Below are positions 9,501 through 16,293 of a stretch of DNA of 24,134 nt, in pieces. The stretch spans positions 1 to 24,134 of the forward strand of contig DASPUI010000191.1 in the NCBI GenBank assembly GCA_035622995.1, given 5' to 3'. Origin of the DNA: DASPUI01 sp035622995 (lineage in GTDB: Bacteria > Verrucomicrobiota > Verrucomicrobiia > Chthoniobacterales > UBA10450). Each line of letters opens with the position of its first letter. Positions within the stretch are counted from its first letter, which is position 1. The notes beneath the pieces are model-generated. The model did not search any database. It was given only the letters and a program-made list of their open reading frames with translations, and had not been told where the DNA came from. The translations under genes and the position numbers were made by a program.

Positions 9501-10112
9501 ATGATCACTTTTCTGGATGGCAAACTGGTTGCCGCATTGCCAACGCAAGCAATCGTCGATGTCGGAGGCGTTGGCTACGAAGTCTTCATCCCGCTTTCGA
9601 GCTCTGACAAACTTCCGCCGGTTGGCCAATCGATTCGCATTCTGACCCATCTCGTCGTTCGTGAAGACGCACACGTGCTTTACGGGTTCATGACGCCGGG
9701 CGAGCGCGATTTGTTTCGATTGCTGGTCAACAACGTGAGCGGAATCGGACCGAAGCTGGCCCTCGCAGTTTTGAGCGGAATGAGCGTAAACAATTTTAAG
9801 CGCGCAGTCGTAAATTCCGACATTGCTGAGATCTCGAAAATCAGCGGACTCGGAAAAAAGACGGCGGAACGAATTATTCTTGAACTAAAAGACAAACTTG
9901 GGGTTGCCGCGGCATGGGAAGCGGCCAGCGCCACCCACGCGCCAACGCCGGAACAGGAACAGGCAAATGAGGCGGTGCTGGCGCTGATCGCGCTCGGCTA
10001 CAAACAGGTCGATGCGCATAAAGCCGTGCGCGATTTCCAAGCGCAAGGCGAAACAAAGCCGGCCGAGGAACTGGTTAAGCTGGCGCTAAAGAAAATGGCG
10101 GCCGGTAGATAA
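9501..10112 (+). CDS. ruvA: Holliday junction branch migration protein RuvA
   Basis: RuvA binds four-way DNA junctions and loads the RuvB motor for branch migration. The 203-residue protein has all three domains: an N-terminal OB fold (MITFLDGKLVA ... VDVGGVGYEVFIP), a central pair of helix-hairpin-helix motifs (NNVSGIGPKLALAVLSGM near 78-95 and KISGLGKKTAERIILELKD near 113-131), and the C-terminal RuvB-binding helices from about 150 (ANEAVLALIALGYKQVDA). Length matches the family. The ATG at 9501 lies 17 bases after the glycosyltransferase stop. Neither ruvB nor ruvC is seen nearby, so the usual ruvCAB grouping is broken here. Confidence 0.97.
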   Translation: MITFLDGKLVAALPTQAIVDVGGVGYEVFIPLSSSDKLPPVGQSIRILTHLVVREDAHVLYGFMTPGERDLFRLLVNNVSGIGPKLALAVLSGMSVNNFKRAVVNSDIAEISKISGLGKKTAERIILELKDKLGVAAAWEAASATHAPTPEQEQANEAVLALIALGYKQVDAHKAVRDFQAQGETKPAEELVKLALKKMAAGR

Positions 10113-10117
10113 GCGGC

Positions 10118-10190
10118 GAACGTCGAACATCGAATGTCAAAGTCAGAACGCTGCATTCAGCATTGGACGTTGGGCATTGAGCGTTGGACG
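10118..10190. repeat. Imperfect inverted repeat built from short TTGGACG-like units
   Basis: The spacer between ruvA and the next gene is low-complexity. Its right half carries CATTGGACG (10161-10169) and CGTTGGACG (10182-10190), with a related TTGGGCATT between them. Its left half carries near reverse complements (CGTCGAACA at 10121-10129 and CGAATGTC after it). The two halves could fold into an imperfect hairpin. A 10-base piece (AACGTCGAAC, 10119-10128) recurs reverse-complemented at 7349-7358. It looks like a degraded member of a dispersed intergenic repeat family. Confidence 0.5.
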
Positions 10191-10201
10191 TTTTCTTGCT
10201 A

Positions 10202-11524
10202 ATGGTCGTGCAAGAAAACAAGATCGACATTATCCGCAAGGCTATTCCGAAAGAGGGCCTTTTCGCGGAAAAGGATTGGCTTCTTTCGCCGGATGCATTT
10301 TCGATAGACCCAAAATTTGTGGCCGAGCTCGACCAGTTGGGTCATCGCCTCTTTGTTTTTCAGCGCGCTTGCAATCAGCTTTACCAGTTAAGCGTCAAGG
10401 GCAAGCAGCCGGCTTGGGTCGCGCGTTATCTCGACGCAGGCAAGCCAACAGAGCTAATCGAGTTTTCGCGGCGAAAAGAGATTCGGGACGATCTTCCCCG
10501 CGTAATTCGACCAGACCTTATTCTGACGGAGGATGGTTATATTGTTGCCGAAATCGACTCCGTTCCCGGCGGAATAGGTTTAACCGGATGGCTGAATCAG
10601 ACTTACTCGCGCTTCGATTCGGAAATTGTCGGTGGCGCAAATGGAATGCTGGAGGGATTTCAAAGTGTTCTGCCCAACGGCTGCGACATCGTAATATCGC
10701 AAGAGTCTGCGACCTACCGGCCGGAAATGGAATGGCTGATTGCGCAGTTGCCAGATCGACAAACCAAATGGCGCGTTGTTGCCGCGGAGAATTACGAGCC
10801 CCAAGACGGGCGCGCGGTCTACCGGTTCTTCGAATTGTTCGATTTGTCGAACATTCCGAACGTCGAAAATACGCTTCGCGCAAATGCCGAAGGCCGAGTC
10901 ACGATCACGCCCCCGATCAAGCCGTATCTTGAGGAGAAAATGTGGTTCGCGCTGTTCTGGCTGAAACCGCTCCATGCATTTTGGCGGCGAGAGCTAGGCG
11001 AGAAGTATTTTGTTCAATTGCAAAAAATCATTCCCTACACCTGGCTGCTCGATCCGACGCCGTTGCCACAACATGCCGTGATTCCGCGACTGGAAATTCA
11101 CGATTGGCGCGAAGCGGCCGGGTTTAGCCAAAAAGATCGAGATCTTCTTCTCAAGGTGAGCGGCTTCTCGCCACTTGGCTGGGGCAGCCGCGGAGTTTCA
11201 CTTGGATCCGATCTTCCCCACTCGGAATGGGAAAAACGAATCGAAAACGCGCTCGCCACTTTCGATTCGTCACCGACGATCCTGCAGCGCTTTCACAAAG
11301 GAAAGTTGTTCGAGCATCCGTACTGCGACAACGATTCGGGCGAGTTGAAAACCATGAAAGGTCGCGTCCGACTTTGTCCGTACTATTTTGTCGAGAGCGA
11401 TCGCGTCAAATTGCGCGGCGCTTTGGCGACGATTGTCCCGGCGGACAAAAAGTTCGTTCACGGAATGCGTGACGGAATCCTGATCCCATCGCGCATTTCG
11501 AGCTCGAGCAAGGAGGCTGGCTAG
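10202..11524 (+). CDS. Uncharacterised protein with ATP-grasp-like features
   Basis: I do not recognise a named family. The 440-residue soluble protein has no signal peptide or membrane segment. Several stretches recall circularly permuted ATP-grasp or glutathionylspermidine-synthase-like proteins: RPDLILTEDGYIVAEIDS (103-120; an acidic residue after a short strand), a later DGRAVYRFFELFD (202-214), and a glycine-rich GWGSRGVSLGSDL (326-338) followed by EW and TILQRFHKGK (359-368), which resembles the nucleotide-binding loop and the strand ending in a conserved Gln. The C-terminus has RLCPYYFV and a basic IVPADKKFVHGMRDG. If correct, it would ligate an amine and a carboxylate using ATP. The start is the ATG at 10202; an earlier TTG at 10184 falls inside the repeat. 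Its stop shares CTAG with the convergent thpR. Confidence 0.75.
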   Translation: MVVQENKIDIIRKAIPKEGLFAEKDWLLSPDAFSIDPKFVAELDQLGHRLFVFQRACNQLYQLSVKGKQPAWVARYLDAGKPTELIEFSRRKEIRDDLPRVIRPDLILTEDGYIVAEIDSVPGGIGLTGWLNQTYSRFDSEIVGGANGMLEGFQSVLPNGCDIVISQESATYRPEMEWLIAQLPDRQTKWRVVAAENYEPQDGRAVYRFFELFDLSNIPNVENTLRANAEGRVTITPPIKPYLEEKMWFALFWLKPLHAFWRRELGEKYFVQLQKIIPYTWLLDPTPLPQHAVIPRLEIHDWREAAGFSQKDRDLLLKVSGFSPLGWGSRGVSLGSDLPHSEWEKRIENALATFDSSPTILQRFHKGKLFEHPYCDNDSGELKTMKGRVRLCPYYFVESDRVKLRGALATIVPADKKFVHGMRDGILIPSRISSSSKEAG

Positions 11525-12069
11525 TTGCGAGACTGAATGGTCAGTTCCTGGGTGTGAATTGGGCCGGCTGGCGTCAGATTGCTGGAATACAGATGGAATC
11601 GGTCCACCCGGATACTTCCCGCCTCGAAATCGGCATTCGATTTTAGGAACCGTCGGACGGAGCCCCCATCAATTTCACGGCAACGCGCGAGAGTGATATG
11701 TGGGTGCCACGGATGCAACTCAGGTTCGAGTCCGGCGCCGAGCGCAGCTTCCTGCACCCGTTTGTGGATTTGAAACAGATGCGGATGGCCGCGACCGACA
11801 CCGATCCAGATAATTTTCGGCAAACCTTTTGGTGGAAAAGCTCCAACGCCAATGATCGGCAGGAAAAACGCGCGGAAATTAATCGTCTCCAACTTTTGGC
11901 GGAACGTCAGATCGGCGTCTGCCGGCGCTTTGGCAAAAAAACCGAGCGTAAGATGCATTTGCTCCGGTTCGGTCCAGCGGACGTTATGGATATTCGGATT
12001 CAACTCGCCGAGAATTTTCTGAAGCGGCTCCGGAAGATCGATCGCAACGAAGAGACGTTTAGTGCTCAC
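11521..12069 (-). CDS. thpR: RNA 2',3'-cyclic 3'-phosphodiesterase (ThpR/LigT)
   Basis: A 2H-superfamily phosphoesterase that opens 2',3'-cyclic phosphate RNA ends to 2'-phosphate, and in vitro can join tRNA halves by 2'-5' linkage. The 182-residue protein has both HxTx motifs in their usual places: HLTLGF (His39, Thr41) and HITLAR (His124, Thr126), with the family start RLFVAIDLPE and ending FHLYSSNLTPAGP. The GTG start overlaps the stop of the upstream SDR gene (GTGA on the minus strand), so it is translationally coupled to it. Its TAG stop uses the same palindromic CTAG (11521-11524) as the converging gene. It is the last gene of the rpoZ-smpB-SDR-thpR run. Confidence 0.93.
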   Translation of the reverse strand: MSTKRLFVAIDLPEPLQKILGELNPNIHNVRWTEPEQMHLTLGFFAKAPADADLTFRQKLETINFRAFFLPIIGVGAFPPKGLPKIIWIGVGRGHPHLFQIHKRVQEAALGAGLEPELHPWHPHITLARCREIDGGSVRRFLKSNADFEAGSIRVDRFHLYSSNLTPAGPIHTQELTIQSRN

Positions 12070-12950
12070 TTATCGCGACGAATGTCAGCGCCCGTTCGTA
12101 TTTGATCACCTTCTCGGCTGACTGGCGACGGAAGAATTCTATTTACAACCTTCATCAAATGTCCGGTCAAGTTGGGAAGAACCCCATTGGCGGCCACCAT
12201 GAAATAAGCTGTCCACGGCATCACCAGGGCCGGACGGCCTCGGCAGCAGGCGGAAAGGATTTTTCGCGCCGCACGCTCGACTGAGATGGAAGCAAGCGGA
12301 AGCCTGCTCGATAACGCGAACCATTTGTATTCGGAGGAGTGATCGCCTTTGAACTTCGCGTAAACTTGCGAATCCGTTCGCATCATTCCCGGCGTAACCG
12401 TTGTGACGAAGATTTTATCGCGGCCAAGCTCGGCACGAATCGCATCGGAAAAGCCAGTCAGCGCAAATTTGCTCGCGGAATACGGCGCCATGTGTGGAAC
12501 CGCGATTCTACCGCCAATGGACGAGATATTGACGATGCGGCCGCCGCCGCGACGACGCATTTCTGGAACGACGTGCATCGTCAATTCATATGGCGCCCAG
12601 AAATGAAGTTGCATCGCGCGATCAAAATCTTCGCGATCGATGTGATCGAGCGGACCGACCTCGATGGTGCCGGCGTTGTTAATCAAGACATCGATTTGGC
12701 CGAAACGCTCGACTGTTTGACGGACTGTAGATTGAATCCCGCTGCGATCGAGTAAATCGCACGGAATCGTCAGGACCTGTCCGCCACGCTCCTCAAGGTC
12801 GACTTTTGCGCGCGCAAGTTCCTCAGGATCGCGCGCAAGAATAGCAACGTTGCCGCCCTCGTCGCAAATCTGCCTGGCAATCTCCAAACCGAGCCCGCGC
12901 GACCCACCGGTGATCAAAACAATTTTGTCGCGATATGAAAAACAAGCCAT
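12066..12950 (-). CDS. Short-chain dehydrogenase/reductase (SDR)
   Basis: A classical SDR oxidoreductase of 294 residues with a Rossmann fold for NAD(P). It has the cofactor motif TGGSRGLG (14-21), Asp65 in PCDLLD, the structural NNAG (91-94), Ser143/144 in VNISSIGG, and the active-site pair Tyr157 and Lys161 in YSASK, followed by VTPGMMRT. Arg17 in the glycine loop and Arg40 after the second strand suggest NADPH preference. The last roughly 60 residues extend past the core and contain a hydrophobic stretch (VMPWTAYFMVAANGVLP), which may associate with membrane or lipid. The substrate is not predictable. It sits 77 bases after smpB and overlaps thpR. Confidence 0.9.
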   Translation of the reverse strand: MACFSYRDKIVLITGGSRGLGLEIARQICDEGGNVAILARDPEELARAKVDLEERGGQVLTIPCDLLDRSGIQSTVRQTVERFGQIDVLINNAGTIEVGPLDHIDREDFDRAMQLHFWAPYELTMHVVPEMRRRGGGRIVNISSIGGRIAVPHMAPYSASKFALTGFSDAIRAELGRDKIFVTTVTPGMMRTDSQVYAKFKGDHSSEYKWFALSSRLPLASISVERAARKILSACCRGRPALVMPWTAYFMVAANGVLPNLTGHLMKVVNRILPSPVSREGDQIRTGADIRRDK

Positions 12951-13027
12951 TCAGAAAACGTTCAACGGGTCGAGTGCGATTCGCAAACACCCAGGCTCGA
13001 TCGCCAGGCTTCGGCAAAGAGGTCGGT

Positions 13028-13489
13028 CTAGCCGTGTTTCCGGTTGAATCGAGCGACTTCCCGGGCCGTTTCGCGATCGACGGCGTGTTTCTTCAAATCG
13101 GCGCGTTTGTCGCGGGCAACTTTTCCCTGGCCAACTCCGAGTTCGGCCTTGAGCCTGCCGTTTTTCCAATAAAGCTTGAGAACAATCAGCGCGCGTCCTT
13201 TGACCTGCGTTTCGCCATAAAGCTTGTCGATCTCTTGTCGATGTAACAGCAGTTTCCGAATCCGCTTGGCTGAGGGTATTTCGTGGCTCGCTTTTTCATA
13301 CGGCTGAATATCGGCGTTGTAGAGGAACGCTTCGCCCTTCTCGATCCGGGCGAACGCATCGCTAATATTTGCTTTGCCGGCCCGGATCGACTTGACCTCA
13401 CTGCCTTTTAGCTCGATGCCCGCCTCGTAGCGCTCGAGGATATGAAAATCGCGGAGCGCCTTGCGATTGATGATCGATTCTGCCGCCAT
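13028..13489 (-). CDS. smpB: SsrA-binding protein SmpB
   Basis: SmpB binds tmRNA and brings it to stalled ribosomes for trans-translation. The 153-residue protein matches along its length: INRKALRDFHILERYEAGI, the conserved GSEVKSIRAGKANISDAF, and HRQEIDKLYGETQVKGRALIV-like core (kept short here), then the basic C-terminal tail ending in VARFNRKHG. The ATG at 13489 is chosen; an in-frame TTG three codons earlier (13498) is possible but adds only MIE. It follows rpoZ by 45 bases on the minus strand, consistent with one operon. The partner ssrA (tmRNA) is not visible in the window. Confidence 0.96.
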   Translation of the reverse strand: MAAESIINRKALRDFHILERYEAGIELKGSEVKSIRAGKANISDAFARIEKGEAFLYNADIQPYEKASHEIPSAKRIRKLLLHRQEIDKLYGETQVKGRALIVLKLYWKNGRLKAELGVGQGKVARDKRADLKKHAVDRETAREVARFNRKHG

Positions 13490-13534
13490 CTCGATCAATG
13501 GCCGCAGTTTAAGCGAACGACTGCAGCGGCGTTT

Positions 13535-13750
13535 TTATTTCTCTTCGTTGGAGGCTTCGACTGCTTCAAAAGCCAGCTTGCCCGAGATGATTTCCTTAAG
13601 CGCGATGTCGGTAAGCGACATCCGCGGCGTCGTCTCTACCATTGGCCTGTGGCCCAAGCCGAGTTGTCGCACGCGCTTAGAGACCACATTAATCAGAAGT
13701 TGCTGATTTGGGATTACTTGAGCTGCTTCCTGGAGAAGTTGAGTCGTCAT
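13535..13750 (-). CDS. rpoZ: DNA-directed RNA polymerase omega subunit
   Basis: Omega is the small subunit that helps assemble beta' into RNA polymerase. The frame is open much further upstream, but only the last 71 residues look like omega: MTTQLLQEAAQVIPNQQLLI, then VSKRVRQL in the position of the VAARRARQL element, and MSLTDIALKEIISGKLAFE in place of the TVIALREIEEGL element. The ATG at 13750 is therefore the start, and the upstream residues (rich in Arg, Ser and Pro) are treated as non-coding leader. There is no clear Shine-Dalgarno sequence. It leads the rpoZ-smpB-SDR-thpR run. Divergent omega sequences like this are common outside Proteobacteria. Confidence 0.85.
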   Translation of the reverse strand: MTTQLLQEAAQVIPNQQLLINVVSKRVRQLGLGHRPMVETTPRMSLTDIALKEIISGKLAFEAVEASNEEK

Positions 13751-13866
13751 ATGGCGCAAGGATCTGACGGCGCGGGTAGCTTCCGTCGGGAATTGAAGAA
13801 TGGTTGGCGCGCTGGCGGCGAGAGTGGAAGAAAGTTGTGGCGCGAGCATTGCAAAAAAACGAGCAG

Positions 13867-13896
13867 TGACAATGCGAGGCACACCTCGCATTGTCA
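13867..13896 (-). promoter_or_regulatory. Perfect hairpin in the rpoZ leader, possible attenuator or terminator
   Basis: A perfect 13-bp inverted repeat, TGACAATGCGAGG (13867-13879) with CCTCGCATTGTCA (13884-13896), encloses a 4-base loop. Read on the minus strand, toward rpoZ, it is followed after 7 bases by a run of seven T (13859-13853). The sequence GCATTG occurs again at 13846-13851 and could pair with CAATGC (13870-13875), so two exclusive folds are possible. The T run starts too late for a textbook terminator. The rest of the 288-base stretch between rpoZ and tRNA-Pro (13751-14038) holds nothing else I can name. Confidence 0.5.
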
Positions 13897-14038
13897 AACG
13901 ATTTCGTGCGGATCTTTCGATCGCAAGCTGCCTTACCGACGGATGAAAAACTAAAGCGCGATGGGAAAGCTTGCCTGCCACACAGTACTAAGCGAGATAG
14001 TTGCACGACAACCAGACGATCCGACGCAAGTTAAATTG

Positions 14039-14112
14039 CGGGCTGTGGCTCAGCTTGGTAGAGCGCCTGCCTCGGGTGCAGGAGGCCGTGGGTTCAAATC
14101 CCACCAGCCCGA
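14039..14112 (+). tRNA. tRNA-Pro (anticodon CGG)
   Basis: A complete cloverleaf. The acceptor stem pairs CGGGCTG (14039-14045) with CAGCCCG (14105-14111), followed by discriminator A. The anticodon stem CCTGC/GCAGG (14066-14070 with 14078-14082) encloses loop CTCGGGT, giving anticodon CGG at 14073-14075. The D arm contains GGCTCAGCTTGGTAGAGC and the T arm GGGTTCAAATCCC. CCA is not encoded (ATTTT follows), so it must be added after transcription, unlike the tRNA-Ser in this window. Confidence 0.97.
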
Positions 14113-14202
14113 TTTTCAGGTAACCGTCGGAAACAACAACTCCGCTTGCAGTCCGACAGGAAAAGTGCTTCCATTCGCGGTCGCCAGTTCTAAATCATAC
14201 TC

Positions 14203-14307
14203 ATGGGTTCGCTAAAAAAACGACGCAAAGCAAAGATTTCGAAACACAAGCGTCGCAAACGAATGAGAGCGAACCGTCACAAGAAGCGGTTGCGCTACAA
14301 ATCATAA
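14203..14307 (+). CDS. AURKAIP1/COX24-domain small ribosomal protein (bS22/mS38-like)
   Basis: A 34-codon gene for a very basic peptide that begins MGSLKKRRKAKISKHKRRKR and ends in HKKRLRYKS. The pattern MGS-KKRR-K-SKHK-RK-R-NRHKKR matches the AURKAIP1/COX24 domain, found in mitochondrial small-subunit protein mS38 and in the mycobacterial small-subunit protein bS22. In these families the peptide lies near the decoding-site helix of the small-subunit rRNA. About half of the residues are Lys or Arg, as expected for an rRNA-binding peptide with little fold of its own. It is below the usual gene-finding length cutoff. No strong Shine-Dalgarno sequence precedes the ATG. It lies 90 bases after tRNA-Pro. 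Confidence 0.82.
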   Translation: MGSLKKRRKAKISKHKRRKRMRANRHKKRLRYKS

Positions 14308-14383
14308 TCGGCTAGCGGTCAGATTCGTTAGGCCATTGGAGTGGTTTGCGCGCGAAAGGCGAGGCGGGTAGAATCTTTCCGGA

Positions 14384-16222
14384 ATGACGATGCGGAATAG
14401 TCGCACGAGCGTTTTGTTCTTGGTAATTCTGTTTTGCCTGCTCGGCATCACGGCCAGCTCTGCCCGCAGTCGCAAGTCACCCACTCCACCGCCTCAACTG
14501 GCTCCGGCAATCTCCGCGCCCAGGAAAACTGAACGGCAAGATGACTCGGTGGTCCTCCGCCCAGCCAAGGATTTGTTGTTGCGAATCGAAGGCGAGCACA
14601 GAGCGGATGCCCTTGCCCATTTTGTGGCAGGGATGTCCCTGGAAGAAAGCGGCGAGACGGAAAAGGCTCTGGGCGAGTATCGCAAAGTGCTCAACGTCGA
14701 TCCGGGGCAATCGGACCTGGCGTCCCGGGTCGCAGAGCTGCTGGCGCGGGACGAGGATTACCCGCAGGCGATCGACGTCTTAAAAGATGCGATCAAAGCG
14801 AACCCAAACGCCCCGGAGCCTTTTCTTCAGCTCGCGTTTATCTACGCAAAATATCTTAAACGCAGCGATCAGGCGATCGAATATGCAAATCGCGCAATTG
14901 CCCTCGACCCGCGAAATATCGAGGCGTACGAACGCCTGTTCGAGATCGCAGTTGAAGCGGGCGACGAGCGAAAGGCGCTGCAGTCGCTTGATCGTGCGGC
15001 AAAGGTTCGGAGCGACGATCCGACATTTTGGACCCGACTCGGCAAACTTTACGCCGCAATCGCTTTCAAGCCGGGTTCCACGCCGAAACCCGATGAGCTT
15101 GCGCGCGTGAATCAGATCTTTGCCAAGGCGGCTGCGCACGCAAATGATGATCCGAACACGCTCAAGGACATAGCCGACTATTACGCTGCATCGCAGCAAT
15201 TACAGCAGGCAATCCCGCTTTACCTCCGCCTGCTCGAGCTGCAACCCGAAGATACAAGCGCGCGTGAGAAACTAGCGACTGGATTTGTCCTTACAAATCA
15301 GCGCGAAAAAGCAATCGAGATGCTGGAAGAAATTATCAAAGAGCGTCCGGAAAAGTATCAAGCATATGATTTACTCGCCGGATTGCTCGATGACGCTGGT
15401 CGCGCTTCGGAACGCGCGAATGAACCGGCTGAAGCCAAAGCATTTTTCGCCAAGGCGGCGGCCGATTATGAACAAAGTGTTTTGATCAATCCTTTACGGC
15501 CGAGTAGTTACCTCCATCTGGCCGAATTACTTCTCGGCCCGTTAAAGGAAAACGAGCGGGCGATCAAAATTCTTACCGAGGCTCACCAGCGCTTTCCGAC
15601 TGTGCCGGAAGTTATTTATTATCTCGCGATCGCGCAACGCGAGGCAAAACATCCGGAAGAAGCTGTCGCCACTTTCGAAGAGGCGTTGCATGAGGCGGAA
15701 CTGGAAGATTCCGAAATGGCGAATGCACGATTTTATTTCGATTACGGCGCGGCCGCAGAAGCGGCTGGTTTATACGACAAAGCGGCCGACCTTTTCAAAA
15801 AATCGATTGCCGTCGATCCGGCAAACGCGGCCGATGCTTATAACTATCTCGCTTTCATGTGGGCTGATCACAACTCGCACCTGGATGAGGCCGAGGATAT
15901 GATCAACCACGCCTTGCAACTCGATCCGGACAACGGCGCATACATCGACACGCTTGGGTGGCTCGAGTTTCGACAGGGCAAATTCGAGGCGGCTTTGAAA
16001 GACCTTGAGCGCGCCGCCAAGAACATTCCGCGCGATGACCCGGTCGTGTTCGAACATATCGGCGACACGCTGGCTAAATTGAACAAAATTCCCCAGGCGA
16101 TCGAGGCCTGGCAAAAAGCTCTTTCGCTCGAGCCAAAAAACCAGCGACTGGTCGATAAGATCGAGAAAACTAAGACCTGGATGAGCAAGGAAACGCCACA
16201 GAATGCAAATCCGATTCAATAG
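14384..16222 (+). CDS. Exported or membrane-anchored tetratricopeptide repeat protein
   Basis: A 612-residue TPR protein with an N-terminal signal or anchor (about residues 10-27, SVLFLVILFCLLGITASSA), then a short Pro-rich linker. About 13 TPR-like units run from residue 70 to 600, each with the alternating small and aromatic pattern, for example AIEYANRAIALDPRN, AIPLYLRLLELQPED, AADLFKKSIAVDPANA and AIEAWQKALSLEPKN. The late segment AYNYLAFMWADH followed by GAYIDTLGWLEFRQGKFEAA is a very common TPR pairing in outer-compartment proteins. Such proteins scaffold complexes, often in the periplasm; no enzymatic domain is seen. The ATG at 14384 is chosen, with another two codons later. It heads the run TPR - PerM - TPR. 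Confidence 0.88.
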   Translation: MTMRNSRTSVLFLVILFCLLGITASSARSRKSPTPPPQLAPAISAPRKTERQDDSVVLRPAKDLLLRIEGEHRADALAHFVAGMSLEESGETEKALGEYRKVLNVDPGQSDLASRVAELLARDEDYPQAIDVLKDAIKANPNAPEPFLQLAFIYAKYLKRSDQAIEYANRAIALDPRNIEAYERLFEIAVEAGDERKALQSLDRAAKVRSDDPTFWTRLGKLYAAIAFKPGSTPKPDELARVNQIFAKAAAHANDDPNTLKDIADYYAASQQLQQAIPLYLRLLELQPEDTSAREKLATGFVLTNQREKAIEMLEEIIKERPEKYQAYDLLAGLLDDAGRASERANEPAEAKAFFAKAAADYEQSVLINPLRPSSYLHLAELLLGPLKENERAIKILTEAHQRFPTVPEVIYYLAIAQREAKHPEEAVATFEEALHEAELEDSEMANARFYFDYGAAAEAAGLYDKAADLFKKSIAVDPANAADAYNYLAFMWADHNSHLDEAEDMINHALQLDPDNGAYIDTLGWLEFRQGKFEAALKDLERAAKNIPRDDPVVFEHIGDTLAKLNKIPQAIEAWQKALSLEPKNQRLVDKIEKTKTWMSKETPQNANPIQ

Positions 16223-16293
16223 CCTTGGTTGGGCACTACCGTCTTTGCTTGCCGGGAGCGGCCAGTCGGCGCGATGAATGCTAGGTTGATTGC

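Noticed and set aside
12951..13027. Spacer between smpB and the SDR gene as a possible tmRNA remnant or terminator
   Set aside because: It shows only a direct repeat of GCCTGG-like sequence; no tRNA-like ends or strong stem are seen.
13442..13954. Plus-strand open frame opposite rpoZ and smpB
   Set aside because: It lies antisense to two well-recognised genes and shows no protein family features.
13751..13981. Longer upstream start for the rpoZ frame, giving 148 residues
   Set aside because: The extra 77 residues show no omega similarity and contain the perfect hairpin and T run, so they look like leader.
14126..14157. GTCGGA/TCCGAC inverted repeat between tRNA-Pro and the small ribosomal protein gene
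   Set aside because: A 6-bp stem with a 20-base loop is expected by chance at this composition.
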